A stretch of 64,000 nt of DNA from Echinometra lucunter (taxonomy: Eukaryota > Echinodermata > Echinoidea > Camarodonta > Echinometridae): positions 16,898,743 to 16,962,742 of the forward strand of contig CM057158.1 of NCBI GenBank assembly GCA_029962745.1, given 5' to 3'. The notes beneath the pieces were generated by a model. It was not told the DNA's origin. It saw only the letters and a list, made by a program, of their open reading frames with translations, and did no database searches. The stretch's first letter is position 1; each line of letters begins with the position of its first letter. Of this stretch, positions 38,108-52,600 are shown piece after piece. The translations under genes and the position numbers were made by a program.

Positions 38108-38168
38108 GTCAGGGTAGGAAGATAATTTTTGCCCGAGAGAAAGCACCGACGAAAAAAATTTCTACAAA
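38108..38168 (+). promoter_or_regulatory. Probable 5' UTR, possibly starting at a splice acceptor
   Basis: A strong pyrimidine tract (about 38072-38098) ends in cttcag at 38102-38107, which would be a good 3' splice site 61 bp before the ATG. If used, the promoter lies in an upstream non-coding exon. If not, the transcript starts in the roughly 300 bp upstream. There is no direct evidence for either. Confidence 0.3.
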
Positions 38169-38235
38169 ATGGAGAGGACAGTTTTCTCAGTGGTCTTCGC
38201 CGTCGTTGTCTTGACCAGTCTGGCTCAAGCTCAAG
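38169..38235 (+). CDS. Exon 1: start codon and signal peptide
   Basis: The ATG at 38169 has A at -3 and G at +4. It opens a 22-codon stretch with a short charged start (MERT), a hydrophobic core (VFSVVFAVVVLTSLA) and a small-residue AQAQ cleavage region, a textbook secretory signal peptide. The exon ends on one base of a split codon (phase 1) followed by donor GTAGGA. This phase matches every downstream HYR exon and the candidate exon 2, and is the main reason for joining it to the HYR array. The ORF is too short to stand out by length. Confidence 0.82.
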
Positions 38236-41200
38236 GTAGGACATGAATTTACTTTCATTGATTTATTTAACTGATAAAGCAATCTTATTTTATGTTGGAA
38301 AATAGAAGGCCTTAATGACTGCTGTATGTATTGATATTATATAGGTGAAAGATGTGAGGAGATATACATTCCTCAAAATCGATGGTGTGTGAAAAAAAAA
38401 CTTTGATTGCTCTTACCTAATCGCTGTAAACTGAGCGTACAGTTAGCATTTGTATGGAAATTAAATCTTGTCCAGTCTTATCGTCATGATTGTTATGTAA
38501 ACTTATTTCCTCATGTAATCAAATTTATCTAAAGAGTTCTTTTTAAAAGAAAGAGCCTGACTCCTTAATGTTCACCTCTGGTACTTCTTTCTTTTTCAAT
38601 TTACTTTGAATACATGACGATGACCCTCCTTTTTGTTATAGAATTGCCGTTCATGTGTTCATAAACGTGATAAAGAATTTCGGCTGATTGTCATAAGACA
38701 GAGCTCCTGCATGGTTGACAGAACTGGCAAACCGTAATAGTTCCAGCCTCCTTGTTAAAAATCCTGCACATTCATGAGATTAATGTCAAAGATAAAAATG
38801 AACACTGTCTTGATCAATGATGCCAATAATTTCACGAGTTTTGTAGATAATGGCAAAAGAAGCGTTTTCCAAAAGTATTTCATTATATGAAATTACTCTC
38901 AGTATCTTTTGGGATGTATTAAATAATGTATTCATGATAAAATATTTTAAGTACCTTTTAAGCTGACAACATTCCATGAAATTGATCAAATGGTATCGTA
39001 CATACCCCAAAGTGACCTAATTATTGTTGCTCTTTTTAGTTTGTCACTTTTGATACTTTTGCAACTGCGATTATTTAAAAAATATAAATCCTTTATGTAC
39101 TTTATATTTAAAAAAAAACACAGAATATCGATTCATATAAATGAAGTTCAATAAAACACAATACAGTAAACGAGTTATCCCTGGATACTTGGACAAGATC
39201 TGTGAAATTTACAGATAAGGGCAGGCCGAGGTAAGACAATAACAATCCAACAGAAAGAAGGGAAGACTTTTAACACTTGAAAGTGTAGATGATGAATTTC
39301 AGAAAATTTTATAGAACGGATGTTGAGAAAATGCGCTTCTTTGTGCGTAACGGACATGGCACGGAAAAAAATTATCTATAAAATTTTCTTAAATTCATCA
39401 TCTATGTAACTGATAGTTTTATGTGTCTGATAAACTCAGCAAGAACTGTTTGGATACTGCACATTCTAAAGTGTAAAACTCTGAAAGCATAAAAATATGT
39501 TTCCTTGTCATGTCCGTTACGCTGGAATTGCCCAGCACTAACACTGGGTACATTTTACTACATTATTATGGATAAGCCTTTGAGATCTGCTTTTTGGAAA
39601 GCACGGCATGAATCATTTAACCTACATGTAGATCTGTTCATGTGTATGTTTCTGTAAAATAACTTGTTCAGTCGCCACGAGTAGGGCTACGATCATTAAA
39701 CCTCGTGTGTGTATGAATTTAGTAATTTACACGAAGTTTTCAACTTCTGTGTAGTTTTTACCATGCTGCGAAGAAGCACCTAAATTCAATCAAAACATCT
39801 CGGTATTTCCTGAAACACAATTGAGCTACATATTTACGAATCCTCATTCTCTACTGATGGCATAAGTACTGATAATGGAAGGGTCGTCCATAATAAGGTA
39901 AATAGATGACTGTTACTCGTCCTTCGTGAAAGAATGAATAAAAAGAGCACATATCTCTTGGTAATTCACCTCATGCAGATCGTGTGGTTGGAATAAGATT
40001 TTTAAATACCGTTTGGTTCAATAAATTTTATTGATTGTGGACATCAGTATAAAGTTTATTGATCACCAAAGCACTGACGCTTGTTATTTATTCATCTTGA
40101 AAAGGGTAAAACATGGCGTGCTCTTCCTTTCGGGGTTATTTAGAATAGTAGCAGAAGAAGCAACACGCTACGTACAATCAGAGAGGGATAATTACAAGTG
40201 TCTATGAATGATTTGTAATTTTCTCGCCTTAAGGAGGGACGGCTCAGTTTTGAATGACAAGTGTCCAGTTGATAAAAAATCCCAAATTTTCACACTATTA
40301 TCAATGAATGATGGAAAGCACTTTATCAGTTATAACATGTAATTTCTTTAGTGATAGCTGGATAAAAGTTTTATCTGGCCATGTTTACATCGACTTCTTG
40401 TGTAACACCATAAGTCATGCTGTTTCATGTTGAAAGTAAGAAAATGGGCTGTTTTTCCTTCTTCTAAAGCTAATAGTTGAATAAAACATATTCAGTAATA
40501 ACATTATCTTTAAAGTAAAACAACAGGGTAAAAATGTTTTATCTGTGTAGTTTTATAACTGGCAGTAATGTTCGAATCTTCTTTGAGTAATAAATTACAT
40601 ATTTCAGAAGGTATAGTCTGCACTAACAATGTTTACATCTAATTGTGGGAACCTTTTACCAACCCACGCCAATAAGCATAAGAGGTAACACCCATTTAAA
40701 ACAACCCATTATTATTGGCCAAAGGTCTAGTAAGCACAATAAGAGTGCACTGGGGAAAAAAGTTTTAACGACGGCTGTAAATGAGTTAGTAGGTGATTAT
40801 GTCATGAGTACATGTAACATGTAACATGCATGGTGAGAAACTCTTGAGCAGAATATATGTAGTTCGTAGAAGAAGAAATTCAAAACTGTGTGTAGTTCAA
40901 TAAATTTTGTGAAATAGTCCTAAAACGATACAGAAAAAACAACAACAACCCTTACCTTAATTGCAGGAGAATCCAACAACTTTCCGTTAAACTCATGGTC
41001 AAACTGTTTTTACGGTAGGTTTATTTTTAAGCGAGTGTTTGAAAATGTTAATTAGGGATTGGTTGGTATAAAGAAGCATCTTATTTCCTTCTGGATGAAA
41101 GTTTACCGACAACCCACTAGCACATGTACTTGCATCACATTCTTTTATTGGTGTCACCGGTCTGTTACGTAATATCTATCTTTCAAATACTATTGTTCAT

Positions 41201-43636
41201 GATTGTATTCGATTTTAAATACTATAGTCGAGGGATAGGGAATTAGGGATAGAAGTCTGTGCAAAACTTACCATTGATTGACGTCTTAATTCTTTGTAGA
41301 TTTACTTGTCAGTAATATAACAAGGCGCATTTAAAGGAGAGTAGACTTTCACAATCTTTTTACAAAAAGAAGAAAACAAAAACCGAACAAAAAGAGTTCA
41401 ATTTTAGCTATTGATTTCTCAGATCAGGATCTTATTTCCTAATGTAGACGGCTGTTTATATTAAGACAATGGGCCTATCTAATGAGTATTATTTTTATTA
41501 GCTTTACAGGCACTAATAAGATACTCGAAATTTACACATTTTCGTCCCATAAGTTACAGACTACATCAAGGATATTACTTTCTTTTGTCATGTTCGTGTT
41601 GAAGATAGGACATTTAACTTCTATCAGACCAATATTGATTAAATTAATTATTTCCTAATAGTTCATGACTTTTAATCGTTTTTATTTTGTTTTCAAATGA
41701 CAACTGGATGCCAGAATCATCATATATCACTTCTCCAGATAGGCCCTACATATTTGTATTCTCACCAATATTGCTTTTCATGAAAATGATTCATTCTTAC
41801 AGATATATACATGGAAACAAGAATTACATAAATAGTTACGGCTTGAAAGTTTGATTACGGGAAGTCCGAGATATTTGTTTATATGCTGTATAAGCAAATA
41901 CCTCGTTACCAGGTATACTATACTAGTATTCTGGTCTGATCCAAGCATTGTCAAGAATTGTCTGGCTGTTGAGTTATTACACTTATATGAGATGCACTAA
42001 AATATTTGAGTTTTTGATAAAGTATTGGATAAGAAACTTGGATTTGTCCGTTATGCAAAGAAATATAACACGGAGAGTAAATTTATTTAACGGTACATTA
42101 ATTCTGTGGATTGCACTCTATCGGGCGAAAGTTCGTTATCAGCGGGCTAAAGGCCCCGTCACATATTAGCTAATCAAGCCAACGAATGCCTAGCGAACAG
42201 CTATTTTTTTAAAAGTCCAGATACGCTCAAATTCTTGGCCAAAATAGAGCTCCAAAGGTGTCGTCACATATTAGCGAATCGAGCCAACGAATGCCTAGCG
42301 AACAGCTATTTTTTTAAAGTCCAGATACGCTCAAATACTCTCAAATTAGCTAATATGTGACGCGGCCTTCACTGAAATCTCCTAACGGAGACCCTTATTG
42401 TTCGGGGAGAAGAATAGGTGCAAATCGTCCCATGAAAAGCGAGGACAGGACAGTGAAGACACACCCAATTTATGAATGAAAATGTCCACTTGAAAACTCA
42501 CCACATAATCTTTGTCTTCAGGGACAGTTATGTTGCAATCGTTTTGACTGAAAAGGCAAGTCTTTTGTAAAGGACGGTAAATGTTACGTAAGCACTGGGC
42601 GTACTACACATCCTGCGCAAGACTTGACACTGATTATGTTTATCATGTTATGTTTATAAACTGTAATTCAGAAATGAAATGTTAAATTATGATTTGAGAT
42701 CGTACAGCATGAACAAGTTCTGGGATGGAAAAAATACGATCTTTACAAAATTACCTTGTGATAGAATTAGTTGTTTCAAGACAGGAAATGGAAATGCTTT
42801 CGGTTTACTATTCTGTGAAATTCGCAGGGTTTCATCTAGATCAAATATGTTAAAAAGAAACTTTAAATGATTATTCTATCAGCATGACATTTTTTACCCC
42901 TCCCCATTTTAAGCGATTCAGCTTATCAGTGGCGTAGACAAGTTCTTACACCGGGGGGGGGGGGGATGATTTGCCGTTCACGAGAAATCGAGGATCAATT
43001 TCGTATACAGATACACGCATACGCACACGCACAAACACAGGGCCGTACGCAGAAATTTTTTCCTGGGGGGCAAGATGGGTAAAAATTTTCGAAGAAGCTC
43101 AAAAGCGAGGGAGCGAAGCGACCGAGCTTGTCACGGGGGTGCTTTTGCATTTTTAAAAATGAAATTGAAGGATTTGGTGAACACTTTTGTTGAATTTTGT
43201 GAAAATTTTCAGTAAAAAATGTAAGTTTCAAAATTTCGGGGGGGGGGCGGGGGCAACTGCCCCCCCCCCCCTGCTGCGTACGGCCATGCACCTACACCCC
43301 CTCCCCACACACACACCCACACCCATACACCCGAATGCACAGACATAAATAGAAGATATACGCACCGTGACAAACGAATATAGAATGTGGACTGACACAC
43401 ATTATTGCGTATTTGCGTCACGCTATTTATTTTTTTTTGAAATTTTGTTGTTACACCACTTCAGAAAAACGGTGACGGCGCCGAAATTACCCTAAAGTAA
43501 TATAAATAACTACATAAATCAGAATAATGATGGATATAGTTACGATAGTAATCGTCATTTCAGTCACATTAACGATGATAATGATGATAACTATCATTAG
43601 TATAAGCATAATAATAATACTACATTAACAATAGTA

Positions 43637-43668
<32 letters not shown>

Positions 43669-46600
43669 TAATACTATTGTTATTATTGTTATAATTATCA
43701 TTATTGTTGTTGTTACAATGATAATTATTATTATTATTGCTGTTCCTATCATTTCTAAACATGTTAATTCAGTTTAATAGTAAGCAAACATCCTTCCCTA
43801 AAACCGGGGGGGGGGATGATTGTACATGTCATCCCCCCCCCCACCTTGTGAGGTGGGGGGGATGCATACCCCTCATACCCCCGCTGTCTACGCCCCTGCA
43901 GCTTATCACTGGACGCAGTGGAGTCTGTGACCTGTGTCATCCCCCAGATCCGGGGTTCTATGATGCCTGTTAACAAATACAGCTCTTTTGAGACATCCAA
44001 GCATAACACATTGTGCTTTACCCACCGATTCGCGTCTGTGGGCATAGAATCGATGCCTGGTAGAATCTCCTTATTGATGGGAATACTTGTTCCAGTCGGT
44101 TTCATAGCTCATTGTTCTTGAGATTTTCAAAGGACAGGTCGGCAGGTCACCTCCTTTCTAGGAGGACGGACCAAACATGACACCAATAGGAGCTAACTGC
44201 GCTTACGCGGTTTTAATGCTAATCGGGTAATGTGATTTCCATCCGCAAATGGCTTATTAAAACCCAGGAAATAGCCTTTATAGTTCAAAGTGATTAAGAG
44301 GTCAATGCTCCTTTAAGAATCATTGAATGTGGTTTGCATGATGTACTTAAGTAATATGTTATAGTTACGTATATGCAAATTGCAGCACAAGAGACGTCCT
44401 GAAAGCTTATTGATTAGAGTTCACACGATGTTGTGTCATAAATGTATAGTTATGTTCATCATGGAGAATGCACACCAACAAGAGCGACAAAGTTTATGCA
44501 TCTCTTTCCCTTTTTCTTCGAAATTCTATCACTTTATTTTTTTCTTTTAAATTGGGGAATAGCAGGTCGAAATACACTAAATTTCACTATTCTCTTGCCA
44601 ATCCAAACAATCAAATCAATCCAACATTGCAACATTTGTTTGTTGTTTGATTGTTTTTTGTTTTTTTTAATTTGGAAAGTGGAGCAGCACGCCATTTCGC
44701 TCAGGTGCTGAATCAAATTGACCCGAACATACTTCAATGTAAACTGCAGTTTTTAGACTGGGATTTGGATATATACATCACAGTACTGTATTAACCATAT
44801 CTTGAAACGATGAAAGTTGTCACTGAGGTGCAGAGACAAAGATGTATTCCACAAGTTAGCAAATACTGCCAGATGATTGTAAATCTTAGAGGTTAATTAC
44901 CCGAGGGCAACATCTCCTGAAATCTGCTATCATCCTGAGGTTCAGGCTGTATTAAATTTTTTTGTTGTTGTTGTTTTAACAATGTCACCGAAAAGTGTCA
45001 TGTTAGCTGCACCGTGGGAGATGTTGCTTTGTTTGTGAAAGTGCTTGAAATGAACCTTTATTTCCCTTTTTGGCCCAGTTGAAAGAGTTCATTTTAGATT
45101 CGGGTCATGGACATTTTCAATGTTGGATGATTATTTTGACAGAGAGACTTTCAAAACTGCAAAACTGAAGAATTCGTACGTGGGACATCATGCACAATCT
45201 CCATCATCCTCTCGAGTCCATCAAAGCCACCATAACTGTGTTCAAATTTCTCATTACAATGACCATTTTTTTCATTTTGCTACCCCGAGCAACAATTCTT
45301 TTGTGTAGTTGCTAGGTTGCTATCTCCTATCTCACAACTTCGGAAGCAAGCTCAATACATTAGATGAAATTATATGTCACTTTTCAACAGTATGACGCGA
45401 TGAACACCCTTAGACATACATGTCACTCCATTAGGACTGGGAATAACGATAAAGATTGGGCATACAGAGTCTTAGATCTATCCACCATCTGAATCATGGT
45501 ATCTGTTCGTCCGTTCACCAATATATCCTTTCTTAGCCCCCCCTTTTTTTTGGGGGGGGGGGGTATTCCTTATCTGGCGTCACCTGTCACGGGGGGGGGG
45601 GGTATAACATTATAATGTGGGAATATACAATAGGGCGTTCTGAAACAATCATACAAGATTTGAATTTGACCTCTGTCATTCATGCCAAAACTGGAGCATA
45701 CTTTGGAAGACATGAAAAGGTACCGATGATTCAAAGACATGGAAGTCAAAGTCTTCTAAATCTATGCAGAACTGGTCTATAGAAGCAAAGTCTGTAGGAA
45801 TTCACAGGTACTGTCATACTTCCCATTCCCCACCCCGGAATATGCATTACAATGCACTTGTTTGAGGAAAGTAAATGTTTGAAGACTTCTTAATCGGTTC
45901 TTATTTCTAGGATTGTGTGGTTAAAGTTGGGACAATGCCCACTCGAAAAAGAACAAAATACAATCTAAAAGTATCCTGAAATCCACAAAGCAAACAAAAT
46001 GAAATCTTTCGATCTCAAAACTCTTGCTAAAATATGTTACGTAATATGTAATCATTCTTCAAAAACGATAAAAAGCTTTCACAACACTTATGGCTTGGCT
46101 ATGTTGAATAGCTTATCATAATAGACTTGAATAAGCCTTCAATAAACCGCATATTTTGATAGAACATATTTGTTTGTGTTTGTGGTGGTTGCGTAAAAGA
46201 ATGTAAATCCGCAAATATTGCATAGTATTGTTCATCGCACAAGCACACGATTTTTTACATCTTCCACTTTCAATGGATACGGGATAGCAAAGCTCACATA
46301 ACGCTGAATTCTTCCACGAATCCTCAATTGTCGATTAATACATCCCTCATGTCGGACATTGACTTCTTGATTTCTTGAACTCTGACATCTGTCCATATGA
46401 ATTTTACCTTTAATTTTCCATAACTTTTATGATGTGGGTGAGGCCGTACGCACATGGGGGGGGGGGGGGGGCGGGGGGCAGTTGCCCCCTAGAATTTGTC
46501 AAAACTCCACTTTTTTTCTATTTTCCTTACCTTTTTACTGAGAATTTCCCAAAAATCCAGCTAGAATGTGCACCAGATCGTTCAATTTCAATTCTAAACA

Positions 46601-49600
46601 TGCAAAAGCTCCCACTCGGTCGCTTCGCTCTCTCGCTTGCGTGTTCCCTCAAATAATGAATATATTCTTGCCGCCCTTGGAAAAAAAAATCCTGCGTAAG
46701 GTCTTGTGGGTGATGAAACAAAGAAATCCCGAAAAGAGCAAAACATTAAAGAGAATCGATTATGGCAGTTCTAAAGAGAAATATTAGGCATGTTTAGGTA
46801 TGCTGGGCAAGTTATAATAGGAGGAGGATAACAGAAGATGTTACTTGAAGGACTGGTAGAGGGCAAATGGGAAAGAGGCAGATAGCAAACCGCTTGGTTT
46901 GATGACATCTGTAAATGGACTGGAGTTAGTTATGAAGGGGCCAGAGCAAGTGTTCATGACAGAATTCGCTTGAGATGCATAGCCGTCAACCCCGTCCAAA
47001 GGGATAGCAATAGACGATGATGATGATGATGAAGATGAAGATGTATATAATGTTATTCAGATGCTCAAATTATTTTTCATTACACACTTGAGGACCATTT
47101 CCAAACAACTAAATGCTGCTGAAAATGAGCGATCGTATACATAAGGGCTATAGTCCAAGCAATCTTGTCTCATACATAACCTACGACTTCTAAGGTTTCA
47201 GGATGTGATGATCGTATTTGATTTGTAATACTTGCTAGTGCTTAGACGATGGAAATTATTAGTAACTTTATAATTGTGATGACAAATTACATTCACAAGA
47301 TCATTATACTTGACAATAGATGACCAAATACGTCGAACATGTCCATAAAGAATAATCTGTGTGGTTAAGGTTTCGATACGCCAGTGACTAATTGGGATTG
47401 TTTTACAGGAAAAAGTTCTCCTTGATATGTGTGATTTGGGTGCTTAATGTTTTCATTATGATTTTAAGAGAAATGGTAATAAACAAAGGGGGAAAAAGAG
47501 GCATGACTAATGCAGAAGAATTAGCAAAATGAACTACATAATATACCAGCAGGTATTCCTTAGAAATAATGTGTGCAGTTTTAATCTTTCTAGTACATGA
47601 ACACCAATACCAAACGCTCGCAATAAACCTCATATGACATTCTGCCAGATAGACCGTAATCAAAGCAACCATTTTTAACAATTCGAAATTTACACTTTTA
47701 AACATTTCTTCCATATTTATAGATACAACGGCACCTGAGATCTTCAATTGCCCGACAGGTATCTCCACCCGGGTGGACAACCTTGGTGATTTTGGAGTTG
47801 TTACTTGGACTGAACCCACAGCTACTGACAATAGTGGCCAGGCCGTCACTACCACTCAGTCACACGTTTCCGGCAGTTCATTCCCTGTAGGCTTCACTGC
47901 TGTGACCTACGTCTTCCGTGACACTTCGAACAACGCAGCCGTCTGCAGCTTTGTTGTCAGTGTCGGTTGTAAGTATGGAAATAGTTATGCTGCTTAATAA
48001 GTTAAGAGGTGTTACGGATCTGTGGGAGACCATGATTTTTGTAACTTCAAACTTGATGATTTTATGCCTTTTAGTGAAGCATTAAAAATCCAGTGTATTA
48101 GGGGCCTACATGTATTAGGTCCTTCGAATTGAACTAAGACGTAGTTCCCCTATTTGCTATCGCATACCTGCTTTCAAAACACTCCAATAAATTACTTCAT
48201 CAAAGTAGGAAATGTCTCTTGTCAAATATACTTTAAAAGAAGTTACCTGATATTATCCTTTGTAGTGTTTTTTTCTGAAATAACAGTACAAATTTAGTTT
48301 ACAATCCAAGTTTCGCTACAAATCACTTAAAATGACCAATAACTGATCATGATGTATTTTCCACTTCTCTTCTCACAGTGAACGGGGACAACAACCCTCC
48401 AACTATCAGTGATTGCCCCACAGACTTCACTATCTTCGTTGCAAACAGCAACACTCTGGGCACGCCAACATGGACGGCACCCTCTGCAAGCGATGACACA
48501 GGACAGACCCAGTTCACCACCAACCTCACACCCCTGACAAGTCTCGCTGTGGGAACATACTCTGTCACTTATACCTTTGAGGATCCTTCTGGCAACGATG
48601 CCTTTTGTACCTTCCAAGTGACAATCGCTGGTAAGCTGCATTTTTTTCTAAAATCTTATACATTATGTTGAGCAAATGTGAAATAATGCTGCTTCAAAAT
48701 TCTAAAACAAAGTGTAGAAAGGGATCTGTATTCGTTGTTTGGAATCTGTCATAGGTTGGATGTTGGATCTAAACACAAAACAAAAGATAAGTTCCCCCTA
48801 AAATATATCCCTATATTATTTCGATCAGGAACCTTTGATGAAATCTGAATACAGACTCATGTAGCTATACTTCTCAGCTACATTTCCTGGAAAATTCAGG
48901 GCAAACCCTCCAGTCACGCTTCAGTGAACACGACCTAAATGCAAAATTGCCATTTTTTGAAGTTCAAAAGCCTCGTGCCATGACTTTGATGCAGTGATAA
49001 CGGAACATGCTTGAAGTTTTTCTGCGTTTGAAGGCATGCAACGTAAAATTTTTTTGTTACCAAACATGCCAAATGAGTTTTGCACCAAATTTCATGCTTG
49101 AGTGAGCAAATGGCAAAAACTGCAGTTTTGACATCTTTTGCGCGGTGAATTGATATAATGCGGGGGAATTCATGTTTTGGAAGGGTGTTTGTAGCTTTTG
49201 CAATTGATACCTAAAAATTCACGATTGAATGAACAGTTAATGAAAACAAAATATCACCATGTTGAAATTATCCAGTAATTATTGCCTTATCTTTGTGCAC
49301 TAAAAATCTTATTGATAACATTTTTAGCATGTCTACATGACCGATGTACATGTATCAATGATCTCATGGCATTTGATTGAAAGTTCACGCTTCAAAGGGG
49401 ACGTGGGACTGGAAAAGCTCTTCTTTCACCTATCGACCAAAATTCGACAGCTTAATGTGGATAACCATGATAAGTCTTCTTGGGAAGTTCGTCTGATTTG
49501 AATTTCGTCGAAATCCCAACCTCTTACGCTTCAGGGAACAAATGAGACGAGAAAATTATGTAAATGAGGTGAAACTTTAGGGCGTTGTCCCTGCTCCGGG

Positions 49601-52600
49601 CCGCATCGGATAGTTAATTTGGTGTAAGATCCTTTTAGTTAGTGACCTCAGGAAGATATGTGCCAAATTTCATGAAAAAAAAAAAAAAAACTCGCAGTAG
49701 ATTGAACAATATTCATCGATGAAAATAGGCCAGATTTCATTTTTTATTTCCTCTCCCAGTGACAATTTGTACAATTAGGGAGCAGAGTTTCAACAAAAGT
49801 GAGAGTTGGCTTGTTTTCATCGATGATCATTGTTCAATCTACTGCGAGTTTTTTCATGAAATTTGGCACATATTTAGTTGTGACCTGAGGTCACTAACTA
49901 AAAGGATCTTACGCAAAATTAACTATCCGATGCGGCACGGAGCATGGACAACGCCCTAAAGTTTCACCTCATTTACATAATTTTCTCGTCTCATTTGTTC
50001 CCTGAAACGTAAGAGGTTGGGATTTCGACGAAAATCAAATCAGACGAACTCCCCAAGAAGACTTATCATGGTCACTCACATTAAGCAACTGAATTTTGGT
50101 TGATAGGTGAAAGAAGAGCTTTTCCAGTGCCACGTGCTCATTGAAGCTTGAACTTTCAATCAAATGCCACGAGATCATTGATACATGTACACCGGTCATG
50201 TAGACATGCTAATAATGTTATCAAGATTTTTAGTGACCAAAAATAAGGCAATAATTACTGGATAATTTCAACATGGTGCTATTTTGTTTTTATTATGTGT
50301 TCATTCAACCGTGAATCGATAGGTATCATTTGCAAAAGTTGTAAACACCCTTCTAAAACTTCAATTCCTTCGCATTAGATCAAATTCACCGCGCAAAAGA
50401 TGTCAAAACGGCAGTTTTTGCCATTTTCCCCTCTTGCTCACTCAATCATGAATTTTGGTGCAAAACTCATTTGGCATGTTTGGTAACGAATTAAATTTTA
50501 TGTTGCATGCCTTCAAACGCAGAAAAACTTCAAGCATGTTCCGTTATCACTGCATCAAAGTCATGGCACGAGGCTTTTGAACTTCAAAAAATGACAATTT
50601 TGCATTTAGGTCGTGTTCACTGAAGCGTGACTGAAGGGTTTGCCCTGAATTTTCCAGGAAATGTAGCTGAGAAGTGTAGCTACATGAGTGTGTATTCAGA
50701 TTTCATCAAAGCTTCCTGATCGAAAAAATATAGGGATATGTTTTAGGGGGAACTTATTTTTTGTTTTGTGTTTATAAGGAAAATAATGAATATACTTATC
50801 CTGGGAATAAACATATTAAGAGATTTCACAAAGTTTCAAATAATAATTTCAGATTTTACAAAGATCAGTTCGCTCGAGTCCGTTTCAGAACTTGGTTGAA
50901 CCATGGACGTATTATGAGATGGACATTCATCGTTACGTTAATTGATTCCTGCAGTTGTGACTGTCAAAGCTATCTCAGTAACATTCTGTACATATTTCTC
51001 CACTTTGATCTCACGAGGTCTGCCGCCAATTAGCCGGAAGAGAAGCGAAACAGCGATTTGACTGTAGCTTTTGCTACATGCGCAGAAGATAATAAATTGC
51101 TTAAATCAGGGAAAATCAATGTGCAGTTCTGGTTTACGGTTGGAATTTACTATTCCATGTGTTTCATCTTGAAAATTGTGTGAATATAACAATTTTATTA
51201 TTCCAATTGTGTGAATATAACAATTTACTATTCCATTTACTATTGCCATGTGTTTCATCTTGAAAATTGTGTGAATATAACAAGATAGAACTTAAATTTT
51301 GATTGAATGTTTGAGATTTATAATCCTGTTTTTCTACATATTTCCCATAATATTCCAGAAGTATAATGCATGGATCTTATGAAGAGCATGTCCTTCTCAT
51401 TGTTGAATACGGTCATACGCGTGTGCGAAAGTGTGCGAATAAGTAATAATAAATTTCATATCACAAAAAATAACACATTCTCAGGTTTGCTGCTCCCTAT
51501 CAGCAGTATTATGAATCAAATTATTCTGAAATAGCACACCAGCCGAACAAAACCCAACTGAGGGGAACTGCTTCTTTGTCAACGATCGAACATGCTTACG
51601 CAATCGTTATTGTCCAAACACCTGTTTCCATTAAGCTGCACATGATCAGAAGGCGGTGACAATCGTTGTACTTATGTAAATTAAATCAAACGGCGGAACT
51701 GGTACTTCAAAGGGCTTGTGACCATCGGTTGTCCATTCATAATACGTCCATGGTTGAACATGCTTTGACTTACATATTTTTTTAAAAATTATTCATTCAT
51801 TTATTTTTTGCAGTTGGAACGCCAGACTTGACGAGCCCTGTCATCGTCACCTGCCCGCAAGACGTCACTGTTGCCAACAATGGTCAGAACTTTGTACTGG
51901 TAACCTGGGACGCTCCTACGGCATTAGATGACTCTGGAGTGGTCAACATACTCTCAGGTCCAGCTACAACATCCCAATTTTACCAGGCTGGCACAACCAA
52001 CACCATTAACTACATGTTGTACGATCCCTCCGGCAACAGTGTGACTTGCTCCTTCGATGTGACGGTAGCTGGTAAGTTTAGTAATGTTCAAGAGCAGCCT
52101 TTTCTGTTCTGATCGCAAGAAAAGAAAATCTTTATCAACCAAGAGACTCAATCCGTCTAAAACTGAAAGTGGCGGACTGAAAATACGAAAATGCTGGATC
52201 TTATGTGCTGCTGCAAGTGCATGGCAGCAGCGAATCGAAGATATATAGGGGGCAATCATGTGAGGGAAAGCGAATGTTTCCCAATATAGCATATATATGT
52301 TGTGATATAACCCCTAGTGATCATGTTTGTCTCATTATCCTAGAAAGAAGGTGATCTGCCTTAAGCCTAAAATGATGCTGTGTGATATTTATTTGAAAGA
52401 TGGCTTTCCTCATGATGTCATATGATATTTAGAACTATGAGTTAGGGAAAATGATCGGTGTTGCAAATGATGATTAAGCTGCATTTATTTTCTCACCTTT
52501 TGTGCACTTGTTATGAGCAAATGTCTAAGCTAGATTGTCCTCTACGTTCTATTCATATTCCAGCTCTTGGTGATACTACACCCCCTGTCATCAGTAACTG

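Larger units (their letters stand above)
41015..47722 (+). other. Intron 2 of the HYR gene (6.7 kb), possibly with unseen exons
   Basis: It contains the TIR element at 42150-42369, two hAT-like MITEs, an ATT microsatellite (about 43636-43740), a G/C-run repeat (43805-43905), poly-G tracts near 45550-45600, and a LINE remnant. I searched by eye for phase 1-1 exons and found none convincing. Confidence 0.5.

Noticed and set aside
43764..44105. 113-codon minus-strand frame as a possible gene
   Set aside because: Half of it lies in a G/C-run repeat. The rest (for example LLTGIIEPRIWGMTQVTDS) has no family I recognise and no splice or start context.
50761..51033. 90-codon frame after the intronic foldback
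   Set aside because: No domain, no splice signals in HYR phase, and it partly overlaps an inverted repeat with about 51725-51765.
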